Shown in pieces: positions 1 through 8,342 of a stretch of 35,240 nucleotides of DNA. The stretch is from Alphaproteobacteria bacterium (GTDB lineage Bacteria > Pseudomonadota > Alphaproteobacteria > Paracaedibacterales > CAIOTO01), in NCBI GenBank assembly GCA_947490395.1, contig CANLGW010000008.1:1-35240 (forward strand), in the 5' to 3' direction. How positions within the stretch are numbered: the stretch's first letter is position 1; every line of letters begins with the position of its first letter. Made by a program: the position numbers and the translations under genes. The notes under the pieces are model-generated. The model was given only the letters and a program-made list of their open reading frames with translations, made no database searches and was not told where the DNA came from.

Positions 1-34
1 TCTTTTTTTGATTTTCGTGTATTTTAGAGACATA

Positions 35-68
35 GGGTATCCATTTTAGTCGGTGAATACCCTTTTTT
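35..68 (+). terminator. Rho-independent terminator of a gene left of the window
   Basis: GGGTAT (35-40) pairs with ATACCC (57-62) and is followed directly by six T residues. A CC/GG pair inside the 16-nt loop may extend the stem. The T tract is on the plus strand, so it would end a transcript entering from the left edge. No gene for it is visible here. Confidence 0.6.
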
Positions 69-289
69 AGTATATCTTGCTTAAAATTTGAAGCGTTTTC
101 CGTAAAAGTTTAGCTCTAATTCCACTTACGCAGTAGGTCTAATGAAAAAATAGGCGACTTAAGCATGACTTAACAAGGAGATATCATCTGTATAGCCAAT
201 CAAAATGTCAATATTGGCCAAGAAATTAAACCTGCAACCAACCGCCACATTAGCTGAGTTCATTTTGTGACGGAGCTTTATGATAAAAT
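69..289. other. AT-rich gap without a recognisable gene
   Basis: I see no open frame with coding character on either strand between the terminator and the stop of the OLD-type nuclease gene. On the minus strand around 80-110 there is ACGGAAAA followed by TAAGC, which recalls part of Tn3-family terminal repeats. The spacing does not match the canonical 38-bp repeat, so no transposon end is assigned. Confidence 0.4.
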
Positions 290-2005
290 TTATTCCATAC
301 CTTTCCTATTGGGATCTTTTATCCACTCGGCTACTTCATTTATAAAACTCCATTTATTTAAACCCCACCAAACATTAAAATCATTTTCTTCGGGTTGTCC
401 CATTTCATCTAGCCAGCCTTCTTCCCATTCAGATCCTTTTGCAAGTTTTGGTTTCCACTCCTCTTGCGTTTGATTTGAAGGTATCCAATTTTCAAGAGCT
501 CCTACAGAAACAACAAACAACCCATAAGAAGCAAGATCGTTTATTAATTTTTCTACATTTTCTATTGTATGTTGATTAGAAAGTCTTTTAATGCCTCCAG
601 ATTTAATAGGACAAGGAATGTTTTTTCCTTTTATTTCTTCAAAATGTTGTAAAACGTTTTCCCTTAAAGAATTTAAATTGGGTGAGTCAACTACTGAAAT
701 TTGGCAGGCTTTCATTAAATTATCCCAAGCATTATTATTTTTGGTAATAACATCTAAGTCTACAATAGCAACAGCTGGAACACCCATTTTTCTCAGCGGC
801 TCTATAGTTCTGTAAATCATATTAATGCCGCCACCAGAGTCAATGAAAAGCACATCATCTGTTCCTTTTCCAGTATCATGACTAATTAGACGATGATTAA
901 TATCATCATAAAAAACTCTATCTCTGTGTCCTTCAGTTACTACAATTCCCTTATGGAAAAGTCCTCTTATTGCAGATGCACTACGTAAACACGGATTTGT
1001 ATTAAATTCTCTTATTACATCTGTTTTTATCTCTCGTGCAGTAGCCTTTTGATTTTCATAAGTAAGCCTTATAATTTTAGGTTCATTAGAAGTTTCAATA
1101 CATCCCATGACAAAATCTGCGCTATGTGTTGCCACAATAAGAGATGCTTTACGTTCTTGTGTAATATTTATTATCTCCCTTCCTAGTCGTTTTGCGACAG
1201 ACGGGGCAAGAAACGCTTCTGGTTCATCTATAAGTATTATAGTGTGTGAAAGACAAGAAAGACCCGCAATTAAACCAACAAATGTCTGTACTCCATCTCC
1301 CAAGTCTATTATTAAATCTGCATTTTTATGAAACTCTATGGAATTATTATCACCACCTCTTTCAACTTCATTACTTGGAGGTGGCTTTCTGCTCATTCGA
1401 ATGCAAAGGTTATCTCCTGTTCGATCTACTACAAAATATAAACCAAAGGCATCTTCAGTTGTTCTTCTAAGTTTCTCTCTTTTTTCATCATCTCTAAACA
1501 ATATATCTAAATGATTAACTGGAAGATTTTGTAAACTTGTTATTTTTTTAGGTTTTACTAATTCAAAACGTGATTCCCCGTCTAATCGTATAATACAAAA
1601 TTGCACTACTCTATCTTTAAACTTTTCATGGTTTTCTAGCCATTCATTAATTTCAGTTGAATTTATTTGAATCTGATTAGGTATTTCTTTTACAAGGCTT
1701 GGCTTAGAAAATAAACGATTATCTGGTGGTAATGGATCTCCCTTAAGCGTGCTTTTTTGTTCGTATGGATTTAATAAAGTTTCAATATCATTTTGATTTT
1801 GTAAATGAGTAACTTCAACAGACCTAACCAGTCTAGTTAGAGCTTTAGATCCTTTACACAAATCCTCAATCTCTCTCAAAGACTGGCTTTTACCAGAATT
1901 ATTTGGCCCAACTAATATTGTAATACTACCTGGGGAAAATTCTAAAGGGTCAGAATCAATTTTATGACCAGCTATAAATGATAACTTTTCAATGTAGACA
2001 CTCAT
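290..2005 (-). CDS. OLD-family ATP-dependent nuclease (AAA ATPase plus TOPRIM)
   Basis: A 571-residue protein with an N-terminal ABC/SMC-type ATPase. The Walker A motif GPNNSGKS is at residues 33-40 and the Walker B region LIDEPEAFLAP is near residue 260. A C-terminal TOPRIM domain shows its glutamate in VVTEGHRDRVFY near residue 355 and the acidic pair in AIVDLDV near 416. This is the architecture of OLD (overcoming lysogenization defect) nucleases, which couple ATP hydrolysis to DNA nicking or cleavage. Many act in phage defence, some with a GajB-like helicase partner. No partner helicase lies next to it; the SF1 helicase at 31799 is far away. Start: ATG at 2005 with AAGGA about 13 nt upstream, inside the resolvase remnant. 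The gene looks more AT-rich than the core genes. It may be a stand-alone defence gene carried in by a mobile element. Confidence 0.85.
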   Translation of the reverse strand: MSVYIEKLSFIAGHKIDSDPLEFSPGSITILVGPNNSGKSQSLREIEDLCKGSKALTRLVRSVEVTHLQNQNDIETLLNPYEQKSTLKGDPLPPDNRLFSKPSLVKEIPNQIQINSTEINEWLENHEKFKDRVVQFCIIRLDGESRFELVKPKKITSLQNLPVNHLDILFRDDEKREKLRRTTEDAFGLYFVVDRTGDNLCIRMSRKPPPSNEVERGGDNNSIEFHKNADLIIDLGDGVQTFVGLIAGLSCLSHTIILIDEPEAFLAPSVAKRLGREIINITQERKASLIVATHSADFVMGCIETSNEPKIIRLTYENQKATAREIKTDVIREFNTNPCLRSASAIRGLFHKGIVVTEGHRDRVFYDDINHRLISHDTGKGTDDVLFIDSGGGINMIYRTIEPLRKMGVPAVAIVDLDVITKNNNAWDNLMKACQISVVDSPNLNSLRENVLQHFEEIKGKNIPCPIKSGGIKRLSNQHTIENVEKLINDLASYGLFVVSVGALENWIPSNQTQEEWKPKLAKGSEWEEGWLDEMGQPEENDFNVWWGLNKWSFINEVAEWIKDPNRKGME

Positions 2006-2010
2006 TATAA

Positions 2011-2183
2011 TTAATATCCTTTTTTTATGATAAGTTTTTCACCATCCGATCGTAATTGTCCATCTGGCGCTACATGCCTATAAAGAGTTTGTCGCGTAAC
2101 ACCAGTTCTTCACATAAATCACTTATTTTTATTTCAGGTTTACCCATAGCTGCCATTGCTAGCCTAACTTTTGCAGGTGCCAT
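2011..2183 (-). pseudogene. Frameshifted remnant of a Tn3-type serine resolvase (C-terminal HTH)
   Basis: Reading leftwards from the ATG at 2183, the first frame gives RLAMAAMGKPE and continues to DLCEEL. It then runs out of frame and stops at a TAG. Shifting by one base just after the EEL codons restores ELGVTRQTLYRHVAPDG and then LRSDGEKL, ending at TAA (2011-2013). Together these form the linker and helix-turn-helix that end Tn3-family resolvases (TnpR/HTH_7). The N-terminal catalytic domain is absent: the fragment begins four bases after the pgsA stop codon. One lost base plus the missing catalytic domain make this a dead gene. It marks an old recombination boundary between core pgsA and the OLD-type nuclease gene. 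Confidence 0.85.
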
Positions 2184-2186
2184 TTA

Positions 2187-2756
2187 TTAAAAATACCGCA
2201 TTGATGCCGCGATATATTTATAACCTGTCACAACCGTTAGGACAGCAGCACCCCATAACATGACCTCGCCCACATTACGTGCGAGGCTTACAATATCAGC
2301 CGTGTCTCCTACAAACAGTAAACAAATCGCCAACATTTGCACGCCCGTCTTCCATTTGGCCAAACGCGACACGGAAAGAGTCACATGAATCTCACTTAAA
2401 TGTTCCCGCAGTCCTGATACTAAAATCTCACGGCTCAAAATAATAATCGCTGGGATCAACGAATAACGACTAATGCGTTCAAACCCAGCCAATAACAATA
2501 ACGTCGTTGAAACCAACAACTTGTCCGCCATTGGATCAAGGAATTGCCCCAAACGCGAAATCTGCGAATACGTACGCGCAACATAACCATCGAGATAATC
2601 TGTAATGCAGCCAACAATAAATACAATTGCCGCCGTAAAACGCCATGCAGGCGTCCCTATATAAAAGGAAACTACCAAAACAGGAATTAAAAGAATACGA
2701 AAAAAGGTAAGAATATTAGCTGTCGTTGAAAACATAAGAAACTGAAACTTCTGCAT
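2187..2756 (-). CDS. pgsA: CDP-diacylglycerol--glycerol-3-phosphate 3-phosphatidyltransferase
   Basis: A 189-residue membrane enzyme that makes phosphatidylglycerophosphate from CDP-diacylglycerol and glycerol-3-phosphate, the committed step to phosphatidylglycerol and cardiolipin. The complete CDP-alcohol phosphotransferase signature DG-x2-AR-x8-G-x3-D-x3-D is present in DYLDGYVAR...GQFLDPMAD. Several hydrophobic helices surround it and the length is normal. The first ATG (2756) is used; an ATG seven codons later (MFSTTANILT) matches the usual family start equally well, and neither has a strong ribosome binding site. It lies 20 nt downstream of uvrC on the same strand, a pairing common in alphaproteobacteria, so the two are probably co-transcribed. 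The C-terminus seems intact despite the resolvase remnant that begins four bases after its stop. Confidence 0.95.
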   Translation of the reverse strand: MQKFQFLMFSTTANILTFFRILLIPVLVVSFYIGTPAWRFTAAIVFIVGCITDYLDGYVARTYSQISRLGQFLDPMADKLLVSTTLLLLAGFERISRYSLIPAIIILSREILVSGLREHLSEIHVTLSVSRLAKWKTGVQMLAICLLFVGDTADIVSLARNVGEVMLWGAAVLTVVTGYKYIAASMRYF

Positions 2757-2776
2757 ACGTTGACAACACTATAACC

Positions 2777-4639
2777 TTATTCGTGAAAATAGTCATAGAT
2801 TTTTTGAGCAACCGAGCGATTAATACCATCCACCCTCTCCAAATCTGAAATCCCTGCACTTGCCACACTTTTAGCCGAACCAAAGTACAACAATAATTTC
2901 TTTTTCCGTGCAGCGCCAATCCCTGAGATGTCATCCAACGCCGATTTAATCAGTGTCTTTTGCCGCATTTTTCGGTGCGTGCCAATGGCAAATCGATGCG
3001 CTTCATCCCGAAGGCGCTGCAAAAAATGTAAGAACGGATCATGAGGCGGCAATTGGATTTCTTCCCTGTTTTTCATAAAAAAACGTTCACGTCCCGCGTT
3101 ACGATCAGGTCCTTTTGCAATACCAATTGTCGGGATATCTAATGACAGCTCAGTCAATATAGACTCAACTGCCGACAACTGCCCTGCCCCACCATCAATC
3201 AAAAGTAGGTCTGGTAAAATCCAATCATCTTTTCGCTGAAATCGCCGTTTTAAAAATTCCCGCATCATACCAAAATCATCATTTGGAGCAGCTTCTTTCG
3301 GGGTGAATTTTCGGTACGATTTCTTATCAAACCCATCAGGCGTCGCAACCACCATCACACCACACGCATGCGTTCCCTGCAAATGGCTATTATCATAAAT
3401 TTCAATACGTTCTGGTACTTTTGGTAAATCGAATATCGTTTGAACCCCCTGAAATAGCGATTTTAAATTATCGGTATCCGATACCTTTCGTTGAATCGCA
3501 TCTGTTGCATTTTTAAGAGCATGCGCGATTAGCTCCGCTTTTACCCCCTGTTTTGGCATTTCAATCACGGGCTTCACGCCATGCTTTTGCTCAAGCGCTG
3601 CCTGAATCAATTCAATCTCATCAGTGCTATGACTGAGCAAAATAAGAGGGGCTGGCGATCGCTCATCATAAAACTGCGGTAGAAATGCACCAAGACTCGT
3701 TGCTTCATCCTCATCCTTTGCATGCGCTAAAAAAAATGATGCCGTACCAAAATTCCGACCATATCTAAAAAAGAACACCTGCACGCAGCATAATCCGCCA
3801 TGCTTTACAATCCCAATAATATCGGCATCACGCACACCACTAATGTTAATACGCTGACGGGATTGAATTTCTGTCATCAATTTTATTTTATCGCGTATCT
3901 GGGCGGCCTTTTCAAATTCCATGGCTTCGCTATGCGTCATCATCTTGTCGGCCAATGCCTTTTGCACCACATCCGTTTTGCCGAGTAAAAAATCCTTTGC
4001 TTGCTGCACTGCATCATAATATGCAGCTTCGTCAATGCGCTTCACACATGGCGCCGTGCACCGTTTAATATGATATTGCAAGCAAGGGCGTGTACGATTA
4101 CTGAAATAGGTATCTGTGCAGGTGCGAAGATTAAATATTTTCTGCAACACTAAAATAGCCTCGTCCACCGCAGCCACATTAGCAAATGGACCAAAATAAG
4201 CACCAGGCGTACTGTGTGAACCGCGATGTTTCAGAACACGTGGAAATGGATGATCTTTCGTGATTAAAATATAGGGAAATGATTTATCGTCCTTCAACAG
4301 CACATTATAACGGGGTTGCAAACGCTTAATTAAATTGGACTCCAGCAACAACGCCTCAATTTCTGTATGCGTCGTGACAATTTCCATTATATGGGTTTCA
4401 GATACCATACGTTGTAGCCGATTCGGCAATTTATCAATATGCGTATAGGAAACGACACGTTTTTTTAAATTCTTTGCCTTGCCAACATATAATACGTCAC
4501 CCATTGCATTAACCATGCGGTACACGCCTGGCTCCGCCCCTAAAGTACGTACAACATCACGAATAATCTGAATACCGCTTGCCATACGATCATGTATCGC
4601 TAATGGCTTAACTGGATCTGAGTGCTCATCAATAATCAT
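2777..4639 (-). CDS. uvrC: Excinuclease ABC subunit C
   Basis: About 620 residues. UvrC makes the two incisions of nucleotide excision repair on the UvrB-DNA complex. Domains in order: GIY-YIG nuclease (PGVYRM...DVLYVGKAKNLKKR), a cysteine cluster (C-x9-C-x3-C region of TDTYFSNRTRPCLQYH), UVR motif for UvrB contact (MEFEKAAQIRDKIKLM), RNase H-like 5'-incision domain (EIYDNSHLQG...LLIDGGAGQL) and a C-terminal helix-hairpin-helix (ISGIGAARKKKLL). The frame is open to a GTG at 4651. The ATG at 4639 is chosen because neither site has a clear ribosome binding site and ATG is the likelier codon; an ATG at 4585, just before the GIY-YIG domain, is also possible. First gene of the uvrC-pgsA unit. Confidence 0.96.
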   Translation of the reverse strand: MIIDEHSDPVKPLAIHDRMASGIQIIRDVVRTLGAEPGVYRMVNAMGDVLYVGKAKNLKKRVVSYTHIDKLPNRLQRMVSETHIMEIVTTHTEIEALLLESNLIKRLQPRYNVLLKDDKSFPYILITKDHPFPRVLKHRGSHSTPGAYFGPFANVAAVDEAILVLQKIFNLRTCTDTYFSNRTRPCLQYHIKRCTAPCVKRIDEAAYYDAVQQAKDFLLGKTDVVQKALADKMMTHSEAMEFEKAAQIRDKIKLMTEIQSRQRINISGVRDADIIGIVKHGGLCCVQVFFFRYGRNFGTASFFLAHAKDEDEATSLGAFLPQFYDERSPAPLILLSHSTDEIELIQAALEQKHGVKPVIEMPKQGVKAELIAHALKNATDAIQRKVSDTDNLKSLFQGVQTIFDLPKVPERIEIYDNSHLQGTHACGVMVVATPDGFDKKSYRKFTPKEAAPNDDFGMMREFLKRRFQRKDDWILPDLLLIDGGAGQLSAVESILTELSLDIPTIGIAKGPDRNAGRERFFMKNREEIQLPPHDPFLHFLQRLRDEAHRFAIGTHRKMRQKTLIKSALDDISGIGAARKKKLLLYFGSAKSVASAGISDLERVDGINRSVAQKIYDYFHE

Positions 4640-4821
4640 AAGAATCAACACATTTTTTTATTTTGATGCATTATTTTATAAGGAAAATACAAGAAATGAT
4701 AGCACGCAATACCAAGAAGTGATATAAAATAAAAATAATACTGGATATTCCTTTTATGCATTCTTATATATACTATACATTCAAAAAAATACGTTATTCA
4801 CGATTTAAACAGGGTTTTGGG

Positions 4822-6144
4822 ATGAAAAATTTTTACACAAAGCTATTCATGTTAACATGCATTTTTGGTCTGCCATGTATGGCGAATCTTGAACAGCAGA
4901 TAGAAAATGGTCGGCGATTCATTCAAGGTCATCATGATGAACGTTGCGCAGCATTTAATGATGATTTCAGAGATCAAACGATTGTACGTCATACCAACGC
5001 AATTGATACTCTATTAAGCGATGAAACACGTGTGCATAAAGTCAAAATGAACCCATTTGATTTGCGTAAGCACCAAAAAACAATTTTAAGTGCCGTGATG
5101 GCAAAGGAATTCATTGGATACACAACGCAACCACAAAAAGCACGTACTTCTATTTATAAAAAGAAGCAAGATTCTGCGCATTTTAAACACTTTGAAATTT
5201 TACGCTTAACCGAAGATTTATCCTATCAATTTGCAGCACAAATCACACAAGAGAAAGCCTTTAACCAGTACAATTTAAACCGTTTAATTGTTGGTAATTA
5301 TAGTCAAATATTCAGCTATAGTGGTTTGACTCAAGCAATTTTTTTAGACTGGTTCCAAGAAATCTTTGCAATGCATAATCCTGGTTTTATAGCAAAAAAT
5401 ACACAGCAACGACATGTGAAAATATCAAGAACATCAAGATCTGCAGCTGTTCAACCAAACAAACTTGACACGCTGCAGCACAAGCCTGCTGCAACACAAC
5501 TAGACAGATTTGACATAAAACCAAGTGAAGCTACACGATTACGAGCTGCATACATTCATGATGAACATGAAGCATATCTTGATGATCCAGACCTTCAGGA
5601 AGCCTTAGTATTAAGCTTAAATGAGTCACGTAATCTCAGCGCCCCATATGCACAAGCTTCCCATGGGGGATATCATGGTGACACATACGTAGATCTTACA
5701 GAATTTTCACAAGAAGAACTTGCCGCACAAGCCGAATTAATGCGTCAATTTGAACAAAATCGCCCGGCCGCTGTTGATCAGATCTCACCAGAAGAACAGG
5801 CGTTTGCAGAATCTTTTGCAATGACATCAGAAATAGCTGCCAATAAGATTACGATTTTCCCCGTTATGCTACAAGACAAGGGATCAGGAACACTTAGGAT
5901 GAATGTTGGCGATTTATTAGAACCTGTATTTCAAAATGACGGTCAAGAAAAAATGAAATTATGTAGCTTTTTCTGGGAAATTCAAAATTATGGTGATTTT
6001 ATAAAAAATTACAAAGGCAATATCGACCCAAACGAAATCATTTCACCATCGATCCAATTAACCACTACTGAATTTATTGTAACCTATCGTTTCAAAAAGG
6101 CAGATGGTACAGAATTTGATCTCATTTTGAAAAGGTATCTCTAA
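4822..6144 (+). CDS. Secreted protein with a ubiquitin-interacting-motif-like helix
   Basis: No known family recognised. The frame is open from 4756, but the ATG at 4822 follows AGGGTTTTGGG and starts a clear signal peptide (MKNFYTKLFMLTCIFGLPCMA), giving 440 residues. DNA 5581-5625 encodes DDPDLQEALVLSLNE. This fits the UIM consensus acidic cluster-hydrophobic-x2-Ala-x3-Ser-x2-acidic: L258, A261, S265 and E268, counted from the 4822 start. UIMs bind ubiquitin, which bacteria lack, so this suggests action in a eukaryotic host (inference). The segment before the motif is basic and Ser/Thr/Gln-rich; the segment after is acidic and rich in Glu, Gln and Ala. The C-terminal 110 residues look like a beta-rich fold ending FKKADGTEFDLILKRYL. 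Monocistronic, divergent from uvrC. Alternatives: a periplasmic protein with a chance match. Confidence 0.75.
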   Translation: MKNFYTKLFMLTCIFGLPCMANLEQQIENGRRFIQGHHDERCAAFNDDFRDQTIVRHTNAIDTLLSDETRVHKVKMNPFDLRKHQKTILSAVMAKEFIGYTTQPQKARTSIYKKKQDSAHFKHFEILRLTEDLSYQFAAQITQEKAFNQYNLNRLIVGNYSQIFSYSGLTQAIFLDWFQEIFAMHNPGFIAKNTQQRHVKISRTSRSAAVQPNKLDTLQHKPAATQLDRFDIKPSEATRLRAAYIHDEHEAYLDDPDLQEALVLSLNESRNLSAPYAQASHGGYHGDTYVDLTEFSQEELAAQAELMRQFEQNRPAAVDQISPEEQAFAESFAMTSEIAANKITIFPVMLQDKGSGTLRMNVGDLLEPVFQNDGQEKMKLCSFFWEIQNYGDFIKNYKGNIDPNEIISPSIQLTTTEFIVTYRFKKADGTEFDLILKRYL

Positions 6145-6154
6145 AATCATAATA

Positions 6155-6346
6155 CCCGTCACTTTTAAAGACTCCCTCTCTCACGTCATCTTCAGACTCC
6201 ACTTTGTCATCTTCGGACTTGATCCGAAGATCTCTTCTGCTTCAAAAACAAAGATTTGATGATTTTATAGCCAGACAATAAACGATAGATCGATTCACCT
6301 ATAAGAGATCCTCATGTCAAGCACGAGGATGACAAAAAGTGACAGG
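6155..6346. repeat. Dispersed palindromic repeat element
   Basis: Two nested inverted repeats. The outer pair is CCCGTCACTTTT (6155-6166) and AAAAAGTGACAGG (6334-6346). The inner pair is about 30 bp, 6206-6235 against 6304-6333, both built on GTCATC..CG..CTTGA...GATCTCT with about seven mismatches. A partial direct copy of the GTCATCTTC unit lies at 6185-6194. There is no coding capacity. This resembles short non-autonomous repeats scattered between genes in proteobacterial genomes. It fills most of the gap between convergent genes. Confidence 0.7.
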
Positions 6347-6432
6347 TAGCATAATCTAAAATAGAGAAGGCATAGAAACTAATTCTATGCCTTTTAACAT
6401 ATGTAATTTATGGCGAACGTAGCTTATTTTCG

Positions 6433-6816
6433 TTAAGCTACTGGTGCTGCTGCACGAACGGCACATACATTATTTGCATCGATCTTAACAACCGTTGCTG
6501 AGAATTTACGACCTTCATATTCATAAGTCACTTTGCCATCTTCATCTGTAAAATATGAATTAGCAATTTCTATACCTTTTGTATCGCTTGCAGGAATTTC
6601 ACCATTAAGTTTTGAATCTGAATGCGTACGAATAAGCTTACCATCTTTCTTTTCAATACAAACAACAGCTTCATATAGCTTAACATCAACAGCTGCTTTA
6701 ATGGCTTCTGAGGCAACTTTATCTTTTGTGGCTGCTTTAACATCCTCTAAAAGACCAGCATTCGCTGCTGTTGATAAGAATGCGGCAAGCGCTGAAAGTG
6801 CAAGTAACTTTTTCAT
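6433..6816 (-). CDS. Small secreted protein of unknown function
   Basis: 127 residues, family not recognised. It begins with a typical Sec signal peptide (MKKLLALSALAAFLSTAANA) with an AxA cleavage site, leaving about 107 residues. The mature part starts with a Lys/Ala-rich amphipathic stretch (DVKAATKDKVASEAIKAAVD). It continues as a probable beta-rich domain with two cysteines (VVCIEKKDG and NNVCAVRAA) that could form a disulphide in the periplasm. A good ribosome binding site (AAGGAATATTTCG) precedes the ATG. It has its own transcription unit, divergent from murD. Confidence 0.75.
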   Translation of the reverse strand: MKKLLALSALAAFLSTAANAGLLEDVKAATKDKVASEAIKAAVDVKLYEAVVCIEKKDGKLIRTHSDSKLNGEIPASDTKGIEIANSYFTDEDGKVTYEYEGRKFSATVVKIDANNVCAVRAAAPVA

Positions 6817-6968
6817 CGAAATATTCCTTCATAAAATGTTAATATTAAAAAAATATCAACGTGTTAAATAGTGTACAATTAAACTTATAACTAATAACAA
6901 TTAATAATTCGTTAATATGATAAAAAAAGAACATGCTTTGTGCAAAAGAGTTGTCGACCAAGCATTAA

Positions 6969-8249
6969 ATGGTTATGTTAGTGTCAAAATTGCAGTGTTA
7001 TCGTACAATGATTCAGCAACAATCTTACCTCATCCTAGGACTCGCACGGTCGGGCAAAGCAACGGCTGCCTTTTTTGATGCGCACCATTATCCTTACATT
7101 TTATATGATGATTCATTAACGAACTATAATGGACAGGCTGTCTTAAATAATCCTAATGATATTCCATGGGATACCATTAAATCCGTCATTCAAAGCCCTG
7201 GTATCTGCTTTAACTATCCAGCGCCGCACCCTGTAACCGCGCGCGCGCGTGAAAAAAATATCCCAATTGAAACAGATATTGACCTTTTCAATCAACACCG
7301 TGATCCAGCTGCACACTACATTGGCATTACAGGAACAAACGGCAAATCAACAACAACAGCGCTTGTGACGCACATACTAAACCACGCCCGAAAGCATGCA
7401 GCTATGGGGGGTAATATTGGCGTTGCGGCATTATCCCTCCTTATGCCAAATCAACAGAAAAATCATGGAAAACCATTCAACTTTTATGTGCTCGAATTAT
7501 CATCTTTTCAGCTGGAGGCAACACATCAAATTAATCTAGACATCGCTGTTATTATTAATATCACTGAAGATCACCTTGAACGTCACGACACAATGGATCA
7601 CTATCGTGCGGCAAAACAACGTATTTTTACTCATGCTAAACACACAATAACAGGTGAAACGTGTCCAAAAATACTAACAGATCCACACGCATTTGAGCAC
7701 CTTCCAGGTCAGCATAATCTAGAAAATATGAATACCGCTATTGCTGTCTGTAGCGCGCTCGATATTCCTATGAATCTTATTATGAAGGGGATTGCATCCT
7801 TTCCAGGACTTCCCCATCGTATGGAAATCGTCTACAATGAAGATAACTTACTAATCATTAATGATAGCAAAGCCACAAATGCAGATGCTGCCGAAAAGGC
7901 GCTTGCGTGTTACAAAGATGACATCGTCTTTTGGATTGCAGGTGGAAAGCCTAAAACGGATGGCATCGTCCCCTTAAAGCCGTATTTTCCCTTTATTACC
8001 AGAGCTTATTTTATAGGCGAAGCAAAAGAGGCATTTTTAGCAACCGCAAAAGACAGCGTCACATGCCATATTTCTAGCACACTCGAAGGCGCCCTTACAA
8101 AAGCAATCATCGACGCTCAAAAAAACCAATTGGAGCATCCAGATAAACGGCATGTGATTTTATTTTCCCCTGCTTGCGCCAGCTTTGATCAATTCCGTGA
8201 CTTTGAACATCGGGGCGATGTGTTTCGAAAGCTCGTGATTCAGCGATAA
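6969..8249 (+). CDS. murD: UDP-N-acetylmuramoylalanine--D-glutamate ligase
   Basis: 426 residues. It adds D-glutamate to UDP-MurNAc-L-Ala in the cytoplasmic phase of peptidoglycan synthesis. Visible features: an N-terminal Rossmann-like UDP-binding part (YLILGLARSGKA), the Mur ligase P-loop GITGTNGKSTTT near residue 119, the central-domain motif NITEDHLERHDTMDHYRAAKQRI, LPHRME, NDSKATN and the C-terminal FSPACASFDQF. The frame opens at 6969. The ATG at 7008 (MIQQQSYLILGL) matches the usual N-terminus better, but neither start has a clear ribosome binding site. It stands alone here, with ftsW about 4 kb downstream and no other dcw cell-wall genes next to it. Confidence 0.95.
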   Translation: MVMLVSKLQCYRTMIQQQSYLILGLARSGKATAAFFDAHHYPYILYDDSLTNYNGQAVLNNPNDIPWDTIKSVIQSPGICFNYPAPHPVTARAREKNIPIETDIDLFNQHRDPAAHYIGITGTNGKSTTTALVTHILNHARKHAAMGGNIGVAALSLLMPNQQKNHGKPFNFYVLELSSFQLEATHQINLDIAVIINITEDHLERHDTMDHYRAAKQRIFTHAKHTITGETCPKILTDPHAFEHLPGQHNLENMNTAIAVCSALDIPMNLIMKGIASFPGLPHRMEIVYNEDNLLIINDSKATNADAAEKALACYKDDIVFWIAGGKPKTDGIVPLKPYFPFITRAYFIGEAKEAFLATAKDSVTCHISSTLEGALTKAIIDAQKNQLEHPDKRHVILFSPACASFDQFRDFEHRGDVFRKLVIQR

Positions 8250-8277
8250 CATATACATCTCTCTTATTATTCGGCTC

Positions 8278-8325
8278 AAAAATTACGTATGAGCTGATTA
8301 TATGCTCTGCTCATACGTAATTTTT
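8278..8325. terminator. Bidirectional terminator between murD and rdgB
   Basis: A perfect 17-bp inverted repeat: AAAAATTACGTATGAGC (8278-8294) and its complement at 8309-8325, with a 14-nt loop. The ends supply a T run on either strand, so it can end both murD and the convergent rdgB. Outer TTATTC/GAATAA sequences may extend the stem. Confidence 0.85.
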
Positions 8326-8342
8326 GATGAAAGAATAATCAA

